DNA of 64,000 nt from Aspidapion aeneum (lineage: Eukaryota; Arthropoda; Insecta; Coleoptera; Brentidae), in NCBI GenBank assembly GCA_963576565.1, contig OY755048.1, positions 10,703,984 to 10,767,983 on the forward strand, written 5' to 3'. The notes under the pieces are model-generated. The model made no database searches, was not told the DNA's origin, and saw only the letters and a list, made by a program, of their open reading frames with translations. A program made the position numbers and the translations under genes. Positions 1 to 10,888 of the stretch are shown piece by piece (position 1 is the first letter of the stretch; the number at the start of each line of letters is the position of its first letter).

Positions 1-314
1 ATCTTCAGGACTAAAGGAGCGTTACAACGTTTATTACCTACTTGGGATGTTGAGCTGCTGGAAGCTGAAATTTTAAAAAAATTATAAAAAAATTGAATAT
101 AAAACGGAAAAATCGACAATATCTCAGAAATAGTGATGTTAAGGCCAAAATAATCCTTTCCATCCCACCAAACTATCGAAAAGCAGTAAAAATAGGTAGG
201 GGATCTTCCCCAAAAATGGGGGGTGATGGGGAAAAACGGAGATCATATTTAAATTCAGGTCATTTTACATAGGAGTCGGCAATAATGGTGTCAGGGCCGA
301 TTTTCATGCAGACC
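1..314. other. No gene seen; AT-rich flank of the inverted repeat
   Basis: I see no convincing coding frame, RNA or named repeat before the left arm of the large inverted repeat begins. The - strand reading frame over 260-529 lies mostly inside that arm and is repeated imperfectly in the right arm, so it is repeat sequence and not a gene. Confidence 0.5.
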
Positions 315-965
315 AGTGTATCTTGTCTATTGCCATTAAAAATTTTAGAGTGAGCCGAGAAGTATAAACGCCAAAAAAATATATCTTTTTTAAGTGTGCG
401 GAGGTCTTGACCGTACTTATATGTATATGGGCAAGTGAGCAATCCTATTGAAGCACCCAGGGTGTGAATCAATATACATTTTATTAAAAAAAGTTGTTTT
501 GGTTTAAGGAAAACATCTTTTTTTTGCATATGACATCAGCGGCGTCAAATTGAAGGGCCAGGACGGGCCTTGCCCTTCCAATGTTTAAAACCTTATCGGC
601 CACCAACATTGTCGCACATTTTTCTAGTTAGACTACCTAGTCCTGCACTATACGGCGCTATACATTGTGTCCCAAATTCGATTTCTTTGGGAAGTCTCGA
701 CCCTCACTTCCGAGTGTCCAGTATAAAATATGAAAGCGGTTTTATTTAACTCTGCGTGGTGCGAGGGGGCTATAACTTTGATGTTTATAAAAATTAAATT
801 TTTGGTCAAATCGCTTTTGTATAGTTTTTTTTTTGAGTATAACTATTTAGTTAAATTTCATCTAAATTTTTAATTTTTAGGGTATATAGTGAAATAGCCA
901 GTGAAAAGTTTCTTTTAAAGAAACGTATCACTCAGTATTTTATTTGTTTAGGTATTATTACTTTT
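315..965 (+). repeat. Left arm of a giant (~11.3 kb) inverted repeat
   Basis: This stretch recurs in reverse complement at 10190-10888 and, beyond an inserted element, at 11563-11628. Shared blocks include the segment around 541-600 ('gaagggcca...acgggcctt', 'taaaaccttatcggccacca') and the stretch with 'gatttctttgggaagtct'. By eye the arms are roughly 85-90% identical over several hundred bases. I see no coding capacity. It could be the terminal repeat of an old large DNA transposon, or two inverted copies of one repeat family. Confidence 0.8.
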
Positions 966-2439
966 GTGTTGTTAGATATTTTTTATTAAAAACAAAAACC
1001 TTTAAAATAAGCAATATCATTTTTGCACTTAAAAATGTTGATTTTAATAAAAATTTATTTTTTGGTTCGGCTATAGATACCGATTACAACGAGATAAAAA
1101 ATTTGATACAATGGGGTCAATTCTTTACATTTCAAAAAATCTGGCGGAATTTGACAAAATGTGACATAATCTGGCGCTTAAGATTTCTCGTTTAAAAGGC
1201 AATTTTTAAACTTAAAAACTTACCTAAAAGGCCATTTCCCACTTTTTGATAGATGTAGCGTCACGATATAATATTTGTTTTTAATTAAAACCCCGTAATT
1301 TGTTGAAAATTTTTAATTTAAAAATTGTAAATAAATTCACTATTAACCACACAAACTGAAATGTCAAATTTCGTCACATTTCGTCACATTTCTTTCAAAT
1401 TTATGAGTCCTATTCGTTTTCTTTATGAGGTCAGCTAAGTTTACTTTCTTTCTTTGTTTTTCACGGTAAAATTAACAAAGAGGGACTAACTGCATGTCGT
1501 GGAAGGGTCGCTACAAAATTAGCTCTACGCTGTTGCCACCGTTATATTTGAACGGAATTTTAAGGGAATGTCAAATTATTTCTTTAAAATCTGCCAGAAA
1601 AATCTGACTAAGTGAAGATCCTGTCAAATTATTGAAGTGGTGATTATTTTTTTACTTTTTAAAAAAGCTAGGCACGTATATAGTTTTTTATTCTGGGGGG
1701 TCCTCCCATATAGAAACTGCTGTTCTTCAGTGACGGCCCATGCGGCTGAGTCCTTCGTAAACCAGAGAGAAAATAATAAATTGTCTCTGTCGTAAACGAA
1801 CACGAAAGCTGCGCCCATAAGGTTTTGGATAGTGTAATTAAAAATACTAGGGTCACTGCATCCTGGAAGTCTAGCGTTTCCCAGGGGTAGCGACACGAGT
1901 GTCAAAACCGTACTCAAAATTCCATAGACGTTCGTGAAAAATACTCATTTTTATACAGTCTGAGAAAAGACAAATGTTTTAATAGAACTTAAAAAGAACT
2001 CGTTTTTATACAGCTTAAGAAATAAAAAATATGTTCCTTGAGTTTTTGGGTTATGAATATTTATTGTAGGTATTATTGTTAAAAATTATTTTCTTTTAAA
2101 TATTATTTCTGTTTTTGTATAAAAATAATACGTAATAAATAAACAAACAGGACAGAAATACATTTCTATGTTAAAAGTTTATTAATAGTATATAATATAT
2201 CAAGGGATAAAATGAAAATTTTATCACGATGTTTATACGCTATTTTTCGCACTGTTTAATTTATTTTCCAAGGTTTTTTCCCATTTTTTTTGGGTGTTTT
2301 TGGTATTGTGGTTTTTTTAGTATCTTTTTATTCCGAATTTTACATTTTATCAAAAGACAAAAAATGCCCAAATACAGTTCGAGTTTTCGTAAGGTTCGGC
2401 TTAATTATTTATATTTTTATAGTACATTTCATATAAATA
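966..2439. other. Repeat-derived sequence without a recognised gene
   Basis: No supported gene. Bases 1020-1090 ('gcacttaaaaatgttgattt') recur in reverse complement at about 12230-12310. The block 1840-1880 ('agggtcactgcatcctg') recurs inverted at about 5395-5425, and 'cccaggggtagcgacac' recurs inverted at about 4795-4811. This stretch is therefore built from the same repeat family as the foldbacks downstream. The open frames at 944-1195, 1624-1917 and 2229-2489 have no recognisable domain and compositions like the neighbouring non-coding DNA. Confidence 0.5.
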
Positions 2440-3370
2440 TCTTAATATTATTGTTCGAAAGCATAAACTTCGAAAATCATTTTCTTTAAACCAAAAATTG
2501 TTCTAAAACATATTCTTCGAACAAAAGATTGTTCGAAAACGTTTTCTTCAAACAGAAATTTTTCGAAATCATTTTCTTCGAACAGAAATGTGTTCGAAAA
2601 CATTTTCTTTGAACGGAAATTTGTTCGAAAATATTTTTTTAAAATTAAAATTTGTTCAAAAACATTTTTTCGAAAACAAATTTTTCGAAAAAAAAATTTG
2701 ACCTGGCTTGCCAAACTTAACACAACTCATATAGTTCGACTAATGGGGTTTTTTTCTAACAATTTTTGGAAATAAAAACTTCCCTGACTTCTTTCCCGGG
2801 ATCCTAGAGGGTGTGAAACCAAACCGAACCAACCGAGACCTATTGTCGAAAAATGATTTCCCTAAATTAGCTTTCCGGTCCTCATTTTGGAAGGTTGAAA
2901 TCGGTGTTACTCTAACCTTTCTTAATTGAGCATATCAGGAGGTATCTGGACCGGTTCGGATACGTTTGCGATCAATTGACAAAGTTTAGGAAAATACCGA
3001 TTTCGACCTTCCAAAAGGAGGAAAGTAGACAAATTTTCAGAATGTTTACGATCCCGGGAAAGAAGTCAGGGTTTTTTTGAAAAAATATGTTAAAAAGACC
3101 TTGCCGTAGTCAAACTATATGAATTGTGTTAGGTTTGGAAATCCAGGTCTAGAGCGTCTTTTATCGAAAAACTTGCTTTCGAAGAAAATGATTTCTATTC
3201 GAAGAAAATGTTTTTGAACAACTATTACTTACGAACAAATTTCCGTTCAAAGAAATGGTGTTCGAATAAATTTCCGTTTAAAAAAAATGTTTTCAAACAA
3301 ATTTTCATTAGATTAAATGGTTTTCATAAAAATTTCCGTTCGAAGAAAATGTTTTCGAACAAAGTTCTGC
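2440..3370. repeat. Foldback element with minisatellite arms
   Basis: The outer arms (about 2440-2815 and 3045-3370) are inverted copies of each other. Each outer part is a degenerate tandem array with a unit of about 32 bp built on 'ttcgaa...cattttcttcgaac'. Each inner part carries the same block, running from 'aacacaactcatatag' to 'gacttctttcccgggatc'. The centre (2871-3030) is itself an inverted repeat around 'ggaaggttgaaatcggt'. The whole could fold into one hairpin of about 900 nt. No coding capacity is seen. This is a non-autonomous foldback transposon or a palindromic satellite. Confidence 0.85.
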
Positions 3371-3429
3371 GACCCGTCGTGTTGCTACCTTGAGTTTTTA
3401 TTGGATGTTGATTTTTTAAAAACTTTTCT

Positions 3430-3465
3430 ATGAGTGTGTGTGTGTGTACCTGTGTGTCTCTTAAT
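3430..3465. repeat. Short (GT)n tract
   Basis: An imperfect GT-rich microsatellite ('gtgtgtgtgtgtacctgtgtgtc') lies just before the 16-bp minisatellite that follows. Confidence 0.7.
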
Positions 3466-3499
3466 TCTACTTTGTTTTGCAATCATTACAGTGTAGCTA

Positions 3500-3605
3500 C
3501 TTTCGATCTTTGTTTGAACCTTTTGTTTTTCAATCTTTTGTATTTTCGACCTTTTGTACTTTCGAACTTTTGTATTTTCGACTTTTTGTATTTTCGACCT
3601 TTTCT
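3500..3605. repeat. Minisatellite, ~16-bp unit
   Basis: Several consecutive variants of 'ttcgaccttttgtatt' occur here. They generate the repetitive open frames on both strands over 3385-3708, which I do not regard as genes. Confidence 0.75.
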
Positions 3606-4807
3606 TCGCCGCCCGCTTTTTTTTGAACAATAATAAAAATAATAGTAGGTATATTATAAACCTGGAGCGTGCAGTGTTTACTTTTAATACCACGGCGGGA
3701 ATTTTCATGCTCGACCGGAAGAAGGGCTATAATTTGCTAAGTGACTAAAAGGGACTTTAATGCCAAGGTTTATTTTTATATACTAAAAATAATAATAATC
3801 ATAAACTAAATAAATAGGTATTAAACCACTTACCGTACTGTAGTTTTAGCATGTCAAGTATATAAAAAAACAGTGGGCAGTGATAGTTGTCATGGCATTA
3901 CATTAAACAAAAGTCAGTCAGATGCTAACAAACAAAGGTCACTCATCGTCAAGCAAGGTAAAGCTTGCTTGACGATGAGTGACCTTATAACAAACAATGT
4001 GGAAAAATATTATTTATTTCATAACAAACTAATTAAGTTTACTCGAGAAAAAGTTCGAATTACATTTCTCGAAGATGGAAAATAAAGCATATTCTTACTT
4101 TGAGATGGGCATGGAAATGATGCAATAAACAGAATTTCGAAAATTTCACAGTTTCCTGGTTTACAGCCTGGAGAAGTCTAGAAAGTTAAATGCTTCGTTT
4201 ATATGGAAGCAATATTCTATGCCTAAGGACACAATAACGATCAAAACGAACCAAGCCATCGGCAAAGTAAAGTAAGCTTACGGCAAGCTGGAACAAAATA
4301 ATCGGTATCGTGTATATATTCCTTTTTGTTTTTTGTATTATGATAAAATAAAATAATCCAAAAACCTATATTTTGCCTTTATGGTTTTAAAGAAATTACT
4401 TTCAATCACTGGAGACAAGAAATACTACCTTAGCCCATGAAAAAAGGGATTAAACGTACACCTTTATTCCGTAGAGAGCATAAAACATTTATTAAATAAT
4501 ACAAAACCCAACATAATAGTTTTCTATATTTTAGAATATATATAAAACATGCAAACTATATTTTTGGTTTCCTTCGCTGTGTGGACTGCTGGACACAGGG
4601 TCCTAATAAATTTGAAATCATAAAAAACTTAGTTTTTTTAGGTTTGTTTATTTGGACAGTAAAATTTATATACCGGATGTGACGGACAGTTCTTTACGTA
4701 ACATTTGTAAACCATTTAATTTTTTTAAACATAAAAAAAGCTATGCTCCTGACAGTGTCAGATTTGAGTTTTTCGTAAATGAGGTTATGTTTGGTGTCGC
4801 TACCCCT
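3606..4807. other. No gene; contains a perfect hairpin
   Basis: AT-rich sequence without a recognised gene. It holds the perfect hairpin described separately at 3935-3986. The open frame at 3873-4085 runs through that hairpin and has no recognisable domain. Confidence 0.5.
3935..3986. repeat. Perfect 23-bp inverted repeat with 6-nt loop
   Basis: The left arm (3935-3957) and right arm (3964-3986) are exact reverse complements around the loop 'gtaaag'. The arms contain 'actcatcgtcaagcaag' and its complement. The stem has about 48% GC in much more AT-rich surroundings. No T-run follows at once, so a pol III or bacterial-type terminator is not suggested. Confidence 0.9.
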
Positions 4808-5381
4808 GGGAGAGCGGCTAGTTCACAACTTGCATTCCGTTTGCTATTGGTCGAAATAGTCAGCTGACTTTTTAATGTTGAACGTTGCCGTTTAAGATTA
4901 TTATTATATTATATTAAGAGATGGTGCCACCAGTCAAGCATTTAACAAACTTTATGTTTACAGCTTTCGGCGTAAAATACGAATATATACTAGTTGTAAG
5001 TGACTAAAAAGAGTAGTGGTTTGTGCAGTACATACCTATTGAATTTAACTAAATCTATGCATATGCCGATGAGTTTTTTTTTATTGTTTTTTAAAAACAT
5101 ATTATATTTTTTTTTAATTAGCTTCCCTATCCTGTTTTCCTGTCGAAATCGGTGTTAACCTAACCCTGATAAATTATTCGACAACGTATCCTAACCTGTC
5201 CAGATACGCCCCGGTCAGGATACGTTTCCCATCAATTGACCACGGTTAGGTTTTGTTTCAGTTTGGTTTAACACCGATTTCAACCTCCCAAAACGAGGAC
5301 AGGAGAGTTTTAATTTTAAAAATCCCGCCTGACTATGTCAACCAATAGCAAATGGAATGCAAGTTGTGAACTATCCGCTCG
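4808..5381. repeat. Foldback element enclosing the shared palindrome
   Basis: The outer arms 4808-4868 and 5330-5381 are inverted copies (for example 'gttcacaacttgcattccgt' and its complement). The centre, 5131-5305, is a second copy of the inner palindrome of the 2440-3370 element: 'gaaatcggtgttaacctaacc' and its inverted partner 'ggtttaacaccgatttcaac'. The outer arms differ from those of the first foldback, so this core sits in two different outer contexts. No coding capacity. Confidence 0.8.
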
Positions 5382-5814
5382 TTGGAAGATGCCAGGCTTT
5401 CAGGATGCAGTGACCCTAAGAATAGTCGCCACAGTCTCCATCTGACGAAAATAAGTCGAAGGCGGAATTTTTCAGGGGTGCCACGACCACGTGGTCACTT
5501 TGTGCAAGGAAAACTTAAGTTTGCGACACGCTCCCTAGAGGGAGCCACACATATAGGCAGGGAACTGCGTACAGCCGACCTGAAAATAAGTTCATAATAT
5601 GAATAAAATGAACGGGACCCAAGAAACAAACCTTTAAAACATAAATTTCAAACTTTCTATAAATTCGTATAATTAAAAATAATGTTTGTATAATTATGTA
5701 AAATTTCTTGTGTGCCTAATATTATAGATTTGTTAAAAAATTCTAATTTTCTACTTAGCAATAAAAAGTTGAAAATAGCCCTAAAAAACTACTATTTACG
5801 GATTAGATCAAATT

Positions 5815-6545
5815 TTGGTCCAGGAGGTGAGTTACAGGGTGATATCGAAAATAGTAGTAAATCTTAATTAAAATCACATTTTTAAAAAACAACTCTGTCA
5901 GGAGTTTTAGTTAGCAAATAAGAGTAAGAAATACATTAAAATATGTATCATGAACTTATTGTATTATTTTTAGATCCAGGACGTGAGAGACCTACAGGGT
6001 GATATCGAAATTAGAAGCGTAATTTTCTAAAAAACAAATTTTTAAAAAACAATGTTGTCAAGAGCTTTCGTTAGCAAAAAATTATTTGAAACACGTTACA
6101 CAATCATACCATTATCAGATTTTATCACCTTCAGGTCCAGGAATTGAGCTACATGGTGATATAGAAATTATTAGTGTGTGTAAATTTTCTAAAAGTCACA
6201 TTTTTAAAAAGCAAGGTTGTCCGAAGCTTTTGTTAGCAAAGTATAGTTAGGAATACGTTAAACAATCATACCATTAACTGACTGTATCACCGTTAGGTCC
6301 AGGAAATGAGGTACAGGGTGATATCGAAATTAGTAATAAAATTTCGTAAAAATCACGTTTTTAAAAATCAACGTTGTCAGGAGCGTTTGTTAGCAAAAAA
6401 TAGTTAGGAACACGTTAAGCAATCATACCACTTACTAAATTTCATTTACTTCCAGTAGGTAAGCTGCAGGGTGATATCTAAATAGCAGTAAAGATTTTGA
6501 AAAATCACATTTTTAAAAAACAAGGGAGGTGAGCTACAGGGTGAA
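5815..6545 (+). repeat. Tandem array, ~158-bp unit, about 5.5 copies
   Basis: Unit starts are recognisable near 5817, 5972, 6134, 6296, 6452 and 6524. Each has a variant of 'ggtccagga.gtgag.tacagggtgatatc', then 'cacatttttaaaaaacaa' and a 'gtcaggagcttt.gttagcaaa' segment. Units are diverged, so the array is old. Confidence 0.85.
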
Positions 6546-7440
6546 ATGAATAAATAAATCCAAAAATATTTACATATATTTACGTGAAAAACTTTTACTA
6601 TTTATTTGACAAATTTACAAGTTAATATGATAAAATTTTGACATTAAAACTTATTAGTTAATATAACCAAATCAACTTACGCCCCTAACTAACCTTGGTC
6701 AAAATAAAAGTTTACAAATACACATGAGAAATCCAAAAATCCCTACATTTATTTACGTAACAACATCTTGGTTCGTTGTTCTTTTACAAATTCACAAGTT
6801 AGTTTGAAAAAATCATGGCTTTATAATACATATCAAGTATAACCAAACCGAACCAAACCCATATAAATAAGGTTGGTCAATATAAAAATGTACAATAATT
6901 ATTTACAGAAAAACCTGCCTGCCTTCGTTGTTAATTCACAAATTTACATGCTTATTTGACAAAAATTTTTCATCCAAAATATACAATTAATAGAATCAAA
7001 CCGAACCAGTTGGTCAATATAAAAATTAACAAATACAAATAGTAAATCAAAATTTTTTTACAAATATTTTACATTTGTTTGATTTGTTGATTAACAAATT
7101 TACAAGATATTTTAGAATCTTGGCCCTAAAATATATATTTAATGTAACAAAACGAAAGCCTTCACTAGGCTTGCCTAATGCAAACATTGACAAACATACA
7201 CGATAAATATAAAAATCTGCACATTTATTTACAGGAAGAAACTGTCTTCGTTGTTATTTCACAAATTTGCATGTTTTTTAGGCAACAATTTGACACCCAA
7301 GTTATCTATTTAACATAACCAAACCGAGTCAAATCAAACCCTTATAATTATTAAGCTTGCTCAATATAAAAATGTACAAATACACATAATAAATATTACA
7401 TTTAATTACATTGACAAACAACAACCTGCACAGAAATATT
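6546..7440 (+). repeat. Second tandem array, ~160-165-bp unit
   Basis: Five to six diverged units, with starts near 6556, 6729, 6880, 7045, 7210 and 7390. Each has an 'aaatccaaaaat...acatttatttac' segment, a 'ttacaaattcacaagttagt' segment and an 'ataaccaaaccgaacc' segment ending in 'ggtcaatataaaaatgta'. There is no inverted partner, so this array lies in the loop of the 5570-9585 foldback. Confidence 0.75.
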
Positions 7441-8193
7441 TTTGTCCCGTACGTCGTTCTTAGTTTTATTTAATTACTTGTATATAGACTTCTTCCAAAG
7501 TGAAGCGACTCAACATTTTGCATTTCTTTCAAAAAATCTGTTAATACATGTACCGCTACATAGCTATTTGGTTGTCTGATAAAGGGATATATTTCTTTAC
7601 TTCTTTAGCTATTTTTACTGAAAACTCCAAATCAACAAAAGCAGTAGTTTCATCCCACTTAAGGTCTTTTACCTTTAAATTTTAAATATCTTTTACATAA
7701 ATATTTTTTTGTATCGCTTAGGCTTTTAATTGTTTGTACAATAGTTATTTACCTAACAAGTGCGGAAAGAGGTACTTTTCCGCACGTGACGGCAGTTGCA
7801 CAAACGACGCGGAGCGGAGTTCGGGCAAGCCGTCAAGGATGGAAAAGATAGTTTCCGCAAGAATTAGGTACAATGTTTTTCCTACGAGTGTTTTTGTCCA
7901 TCTTCTTTATCAAAAAACATGTTTTAATTCGCAAAGATTTTATAATAATGCTAGAAAATGATACGTAAGATAGAATTGTTACATAAATCATTTAATGAGT
8001 CCTAAATATCTTCATTTTTAACAAAACAAAAATCGTGCGAAAAAGAAATTTTTCAGCACTAGTGCGGAAAAGTTACTTTTCCGTACGTTTTTTTAACTTT
8101 TATTTTTACTTGATTTTTTTTATGCACGGAAAAATAATAAAACAGGATTTTTTTATTATGATATATTAAAAAGAAACTTTATGTAAAGAACAT
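7441..8193. other. Loop region with GTGCGGAAAAG hairpins
   Basis: No gene recognised. Two near-identical palindromic motifs occur, at about 7751-7777 and 8060-8086 ('gtgcggaaaagttacttttc' type). Related single motifs 'gtgcggaaaa' lie at 8503-8570. The higher-GC block 7775-7860 differs in composition from its surroundings. These motifs may be terminal or subterminal repeats of a small inserted DNA element spanning roughly 7745-8575. Confidence 0.45.
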
Positions 8194-8496
8194 TTAATTA
8201 ACAATAACGAAAAAGTTAACGATGGTAGATATTGAAATTGAAAGTGAACTTTCTGTTTGTTGATTGGTTGGTGTTTGGCCCACTACAGAAATGCCTTGAT
8301 CAGTTTGCTGCTTAGAATTACTACTGTAGTGAATGGAGGAAGGTATATTGGTCTGTACAGGCTGTAACACATTACAGGATTCTTCATTCGGTGCTTCTGG
8401 TAGCATCGGTTCAGCAGCACTTCTTGAAAATGAAACTTGTGTGTAGGAGGACGGGTTTTCATTTGAAAACGATTGTGGACGGAAAGGTTCTTGCAA
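8194..8496 (-). pseudogene. Possible C-terminal coding remnant, Ser/Gln/Pro-rich
   Basis: This is an open frame of 100 codons on the - strand. Its composition is protein-like (Ser, Gln, Pro, Asn rich; e.g. 'EPMLPEAPNEESCNVLQPVQ'), unlike the Lys/Phe/Ile-rich chance frames nearby. I recognise no domain. It sits between the GTGCGGAAAAG motifs at 7750-8086 and those at 8503-8570. A low-complexity tail of a transposon-encoded or captured protein is possible. The Met start is nominal, since open sequence continues upstream in related frames. It could equally be a chance frame. Confidence 0.3.
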
Positions 8497-8639
8497 TTTG
8501 GACGTGCGGAAAAAAATCGTGAGGAAAGTAAAAATGATGCGAAAAAGTAAAATTGTGCGGAAAAGTAATTAACGTAATATTCTTTTAATAGATCGCTCAA
8601 GAAACCCTAACTTATATGTTCTTGGTTTGTAAACAGTAA

Positions 8640-9300
8640 GGTGAGGCCAAAAGTTATTTTTAAAAATATGATTTATAAAAAAATTTACTACTAGTATCTT
8701 ACCTACTGGACCTAAATGTAACGCAGTTAGTGAATAGTATGGTTTGTTTACAATTCCTAACTATTTTTTGCTCACCAAGACTCCTGATAAAGTTGATTTT
8801 TGAAATTGTGATTTTTACAAAAGTGTTTTACTAATTTTGATATCACCCTGTACCTTACTCCAAGGACCTAAAGGTAATAGTCAGTTAATGTCATGATTTT
8901 TTAACGTGTTCCTAAGCATTTTCTGATAACGAAAGCTCTTGACAACATTGTTTTCTAAAAATGTGATTTTTAGAAAAATACACTAATAATTTCGATATCA
9001 CCCAGTAGCTAACTTGCTGGCTCTAAAGGTAATACAATATGTTAGTGATATGATTTTTTAAGGTATTTCTAACTCTTGTTTGCTAAGTAAAACTCCTGAC
9101 AAAGTTGTTTTTAAGAATGTAAATTGTACAACTATTTTTGATATCACCCTGTAACTCACCCCCTGAACCTAAATTTGAAATAATCCGTTAATACATAGTT
9201 TAACTTTTTGGGCTATTTTCAACTTTTTATTGTTAAGTAGAGAACTAGAATTTCTAAACAAATCTATAATAAATTTTAAGGTCACCCTGTAGCAGACCTG
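8640..9300 (-). repeat. Inverted partner of the ~158-bp tandem array
   Basis: About four to five units in reverse complement to the 5815-6545 array. Unit boundaries lie near 8695, 8838, 8994, 9138 and 9282, marked by 'gatatcaccctgta' and 'ctcctgacaaagttg' variants. It is the right arm of the 5570-9585 foldback. Confidence 0.85.
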
Positions 9301-9602
9301 AACTTAACCTTTATAACCTGGGTTTGGTAGACTTTTTTTCTTTCTCTTCTCATACCTGATAAGAAATATTAGACAAACATTATTTTTAATTATATGATAA
9401 TAATAATACAACAAGTTTGATATTTATATATTCAAAGGTTATTTTTTGGGCCACGGGTTGCAATAAATCCGGGTATTATTTTTTTTTTCATATCATAACT
9501 TATCAAGCCTAATAGTTTTTTTTCCTAAGATTCATTTGATTTCGTTAACATAATAATACGTTGATTTTGTGGTCGGCTGTACTTAGCCATTCGCTTTGGT
9601 CG

Positions 9603-9626
9603 CAGCCTTCGTAGTTACGAAGGCTG
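9603..9626. repeat. Perfect 11-bp hairpin
   Basis: 'cagccttcgta' (9603-9613) and its exact complement (9616-9626) are separated by 'gt'. It lies just outside the right arm of the 4-kb foldback. Confidence 0.85.
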
Positions 9627-10189
9627 TGTTTTGGTTCTTGAATCCAACTTTAACGAAGTCAGAAAAACGTCTCATGGTTTTGTTATTGTTTTTTTCCGGA
9701 AAAATACAATTTTTTAAGAACCTGTGCATCATCAACAATCCCGGAAAAATATTGAATTATCAACAATCGGGTTTAAAGGTAGGTTTTAGATTATATTTTT
9801 CCTCATTTTTCGGTTTTAGACGCTGTACAATAAATTGAAATTTACGATGTTGCCATGATTTAGGGGTAAAATTTGAGGCGTCAAATTTTTTCAGATTGTT
9901 TCAAATTATTTCAAATTTTAAAGAATTGCCCCCAATATTGCGATTCCTTAAATCTACAAGGTGTTTTATCTACTAAATTGACCAAAACACATATATGATT
10001 TATGATTCTTCCTACAAAAATACGAACTTGGAAAAAAAATATTTTACTACTGTTCAGAAATTAGGACAAGACAAACAAACAAAATCAAAAATATTTGCAT
10101 CAGTGACCTTAGTGCAAGACAATAAATTTAAAAAATCGCCGTTCTAAAAAGAGTGACTTCCTTGATTCGAAAAATATATAACAATACAC
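9627..10189. other. Repeat-derived, no gene
   Basis: No gene supported. Bases 9935-10010 ('ggtgttttatctactaaatt') recur in reverse complement at about 12165-12250, and 10085-10165 recurs in reverse complement at about 11675-11760 ('gcgattttttaaatttattg'). Both point to rearranged copies of one repeat family. The open frame 9596-9838 has no recognisable domain. Confidence 0.5.
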
Positions 10190-10888
10190 AAGTAATAATA
10201 CCTAAACAAATAAAATACTGAGTGATACGTTTCTTCGTTGTTTGATGGTAATACTCTATCAAACAACGGTTTCTTTAAAGAAAACTTTTCACTGGCTATT
10301 TCACTTTATGACTCGGTATACTCTAAAAATTAAAAGTTCAGATAAAATTCAACTAAATAGTTATACTAAAGAAAAACAATAGAAAAGCGATTTGAGCAAA
10401 CATTTAATTTTTATAAACATCAAAGTTATAGCCCCTCTCCCAAAACGCAGATTTAAAAAGAAAACCGCTTTTACTGGAGACTCGAAATTGAGAATCAAGA
10501 CTTCCCAAAGAAATCGAATTTAGGACACCCTGTACAGTGGCGCCGAGTGTCATCACAGTGCAGGTCTAGGTATTCTAATTAGAAAAAAAATGTGCCACAA
10601 TGTTGGTGGCCGATAAGGTTTTAAACAGTGGAAGGCCAAGGCCCGTCTTGGCCCTTCAATGTGACGCCGCTGAGGTCATATGCGGGGGGGGGGTGTCAGA
10701 ATGAAAAAAAAAAGATTTTTTCCTTAAAGCAAAATAATATCTTTTTTAAAATGTATATTGATTCACACCCCGGGCGTCCCAATAGGACTAATCGCTTGCC
10801 AATATACATATAAGTACGGCCAAGGGCGAGAATAGCCAACACATATTCTCGGGCCAAGGCTTCCGCACACTTTAACAAGAATTTTAGC
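10190..10888 (-). repeat. Right arm of the giant inverted repeat
   Basis: Reverse-complement match to 315-965. The arm is interrupted at 10889-11562 by a microsatellite-bearing element and resumes at 11563-11628 ('ggcgtttatacttctcgg', complementary to about 355-373). The left arm shows the uninterrupted sequence at the same point. Confidence 0.8.
10229..10275. mobile_element. 33-bp hairpin insertion flanked by 7-bp direct repeats
   Basis: The arms 10236-10246 and 10258-10268 are perfect 11-bp complements ('cgttgtttgat'). Both sides carry 'gtttctt' (10229-10235 and 10269-10275). In the homologous left arm (918-924, opposite strand) that heptamer occurs once and the hairpin is absent. This is what a target duplication from insertion of a tiny hairpin would look like. 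A template-switch duplication at a replication fork is the alternative. Confidence 0.65.

Larger units (their letters stand above)
5570..9585. repeat. 4-kb foldback with tandem-repeat arms
   Basis: The left arm (about 5570-6545) and right arm (about 8640-9585) are inverted copies. They share 'tacagccgac' at the outer ends, 'aattaaaaataatgtttg', and arrays built on 'acagggtgatatcgaaat' or its complement. The loop (6546-8639) contains a different tandem array and a short possible coding fragment. The structure suggests a large foldback transposon, or an inverted duplication of a satellite-bearing element. Confidence 0.75.

Noticed and set aside
1624..1917. 97-codon - strand frame with moderately protein-like sequence
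   Set aside because: Its ends belong to the repeat family seen at 4795-4811 and 5395-5425, and no homology or splice context supports a gene.
3385..3708. Lys/Arg-rich frame on the - strand and a Phe/Cys-rich frame on the + strand
   Set aside because: Both are generated by the 16-bp minisatellite and the GT tract.
5815..6545. Regular repeats considered as a CRISPR array
   Set aside because: Units are ~158 bp and diverged throughout, with no short identical repeats separated by unique spacers and no cas genes. The window is eukaryotic.
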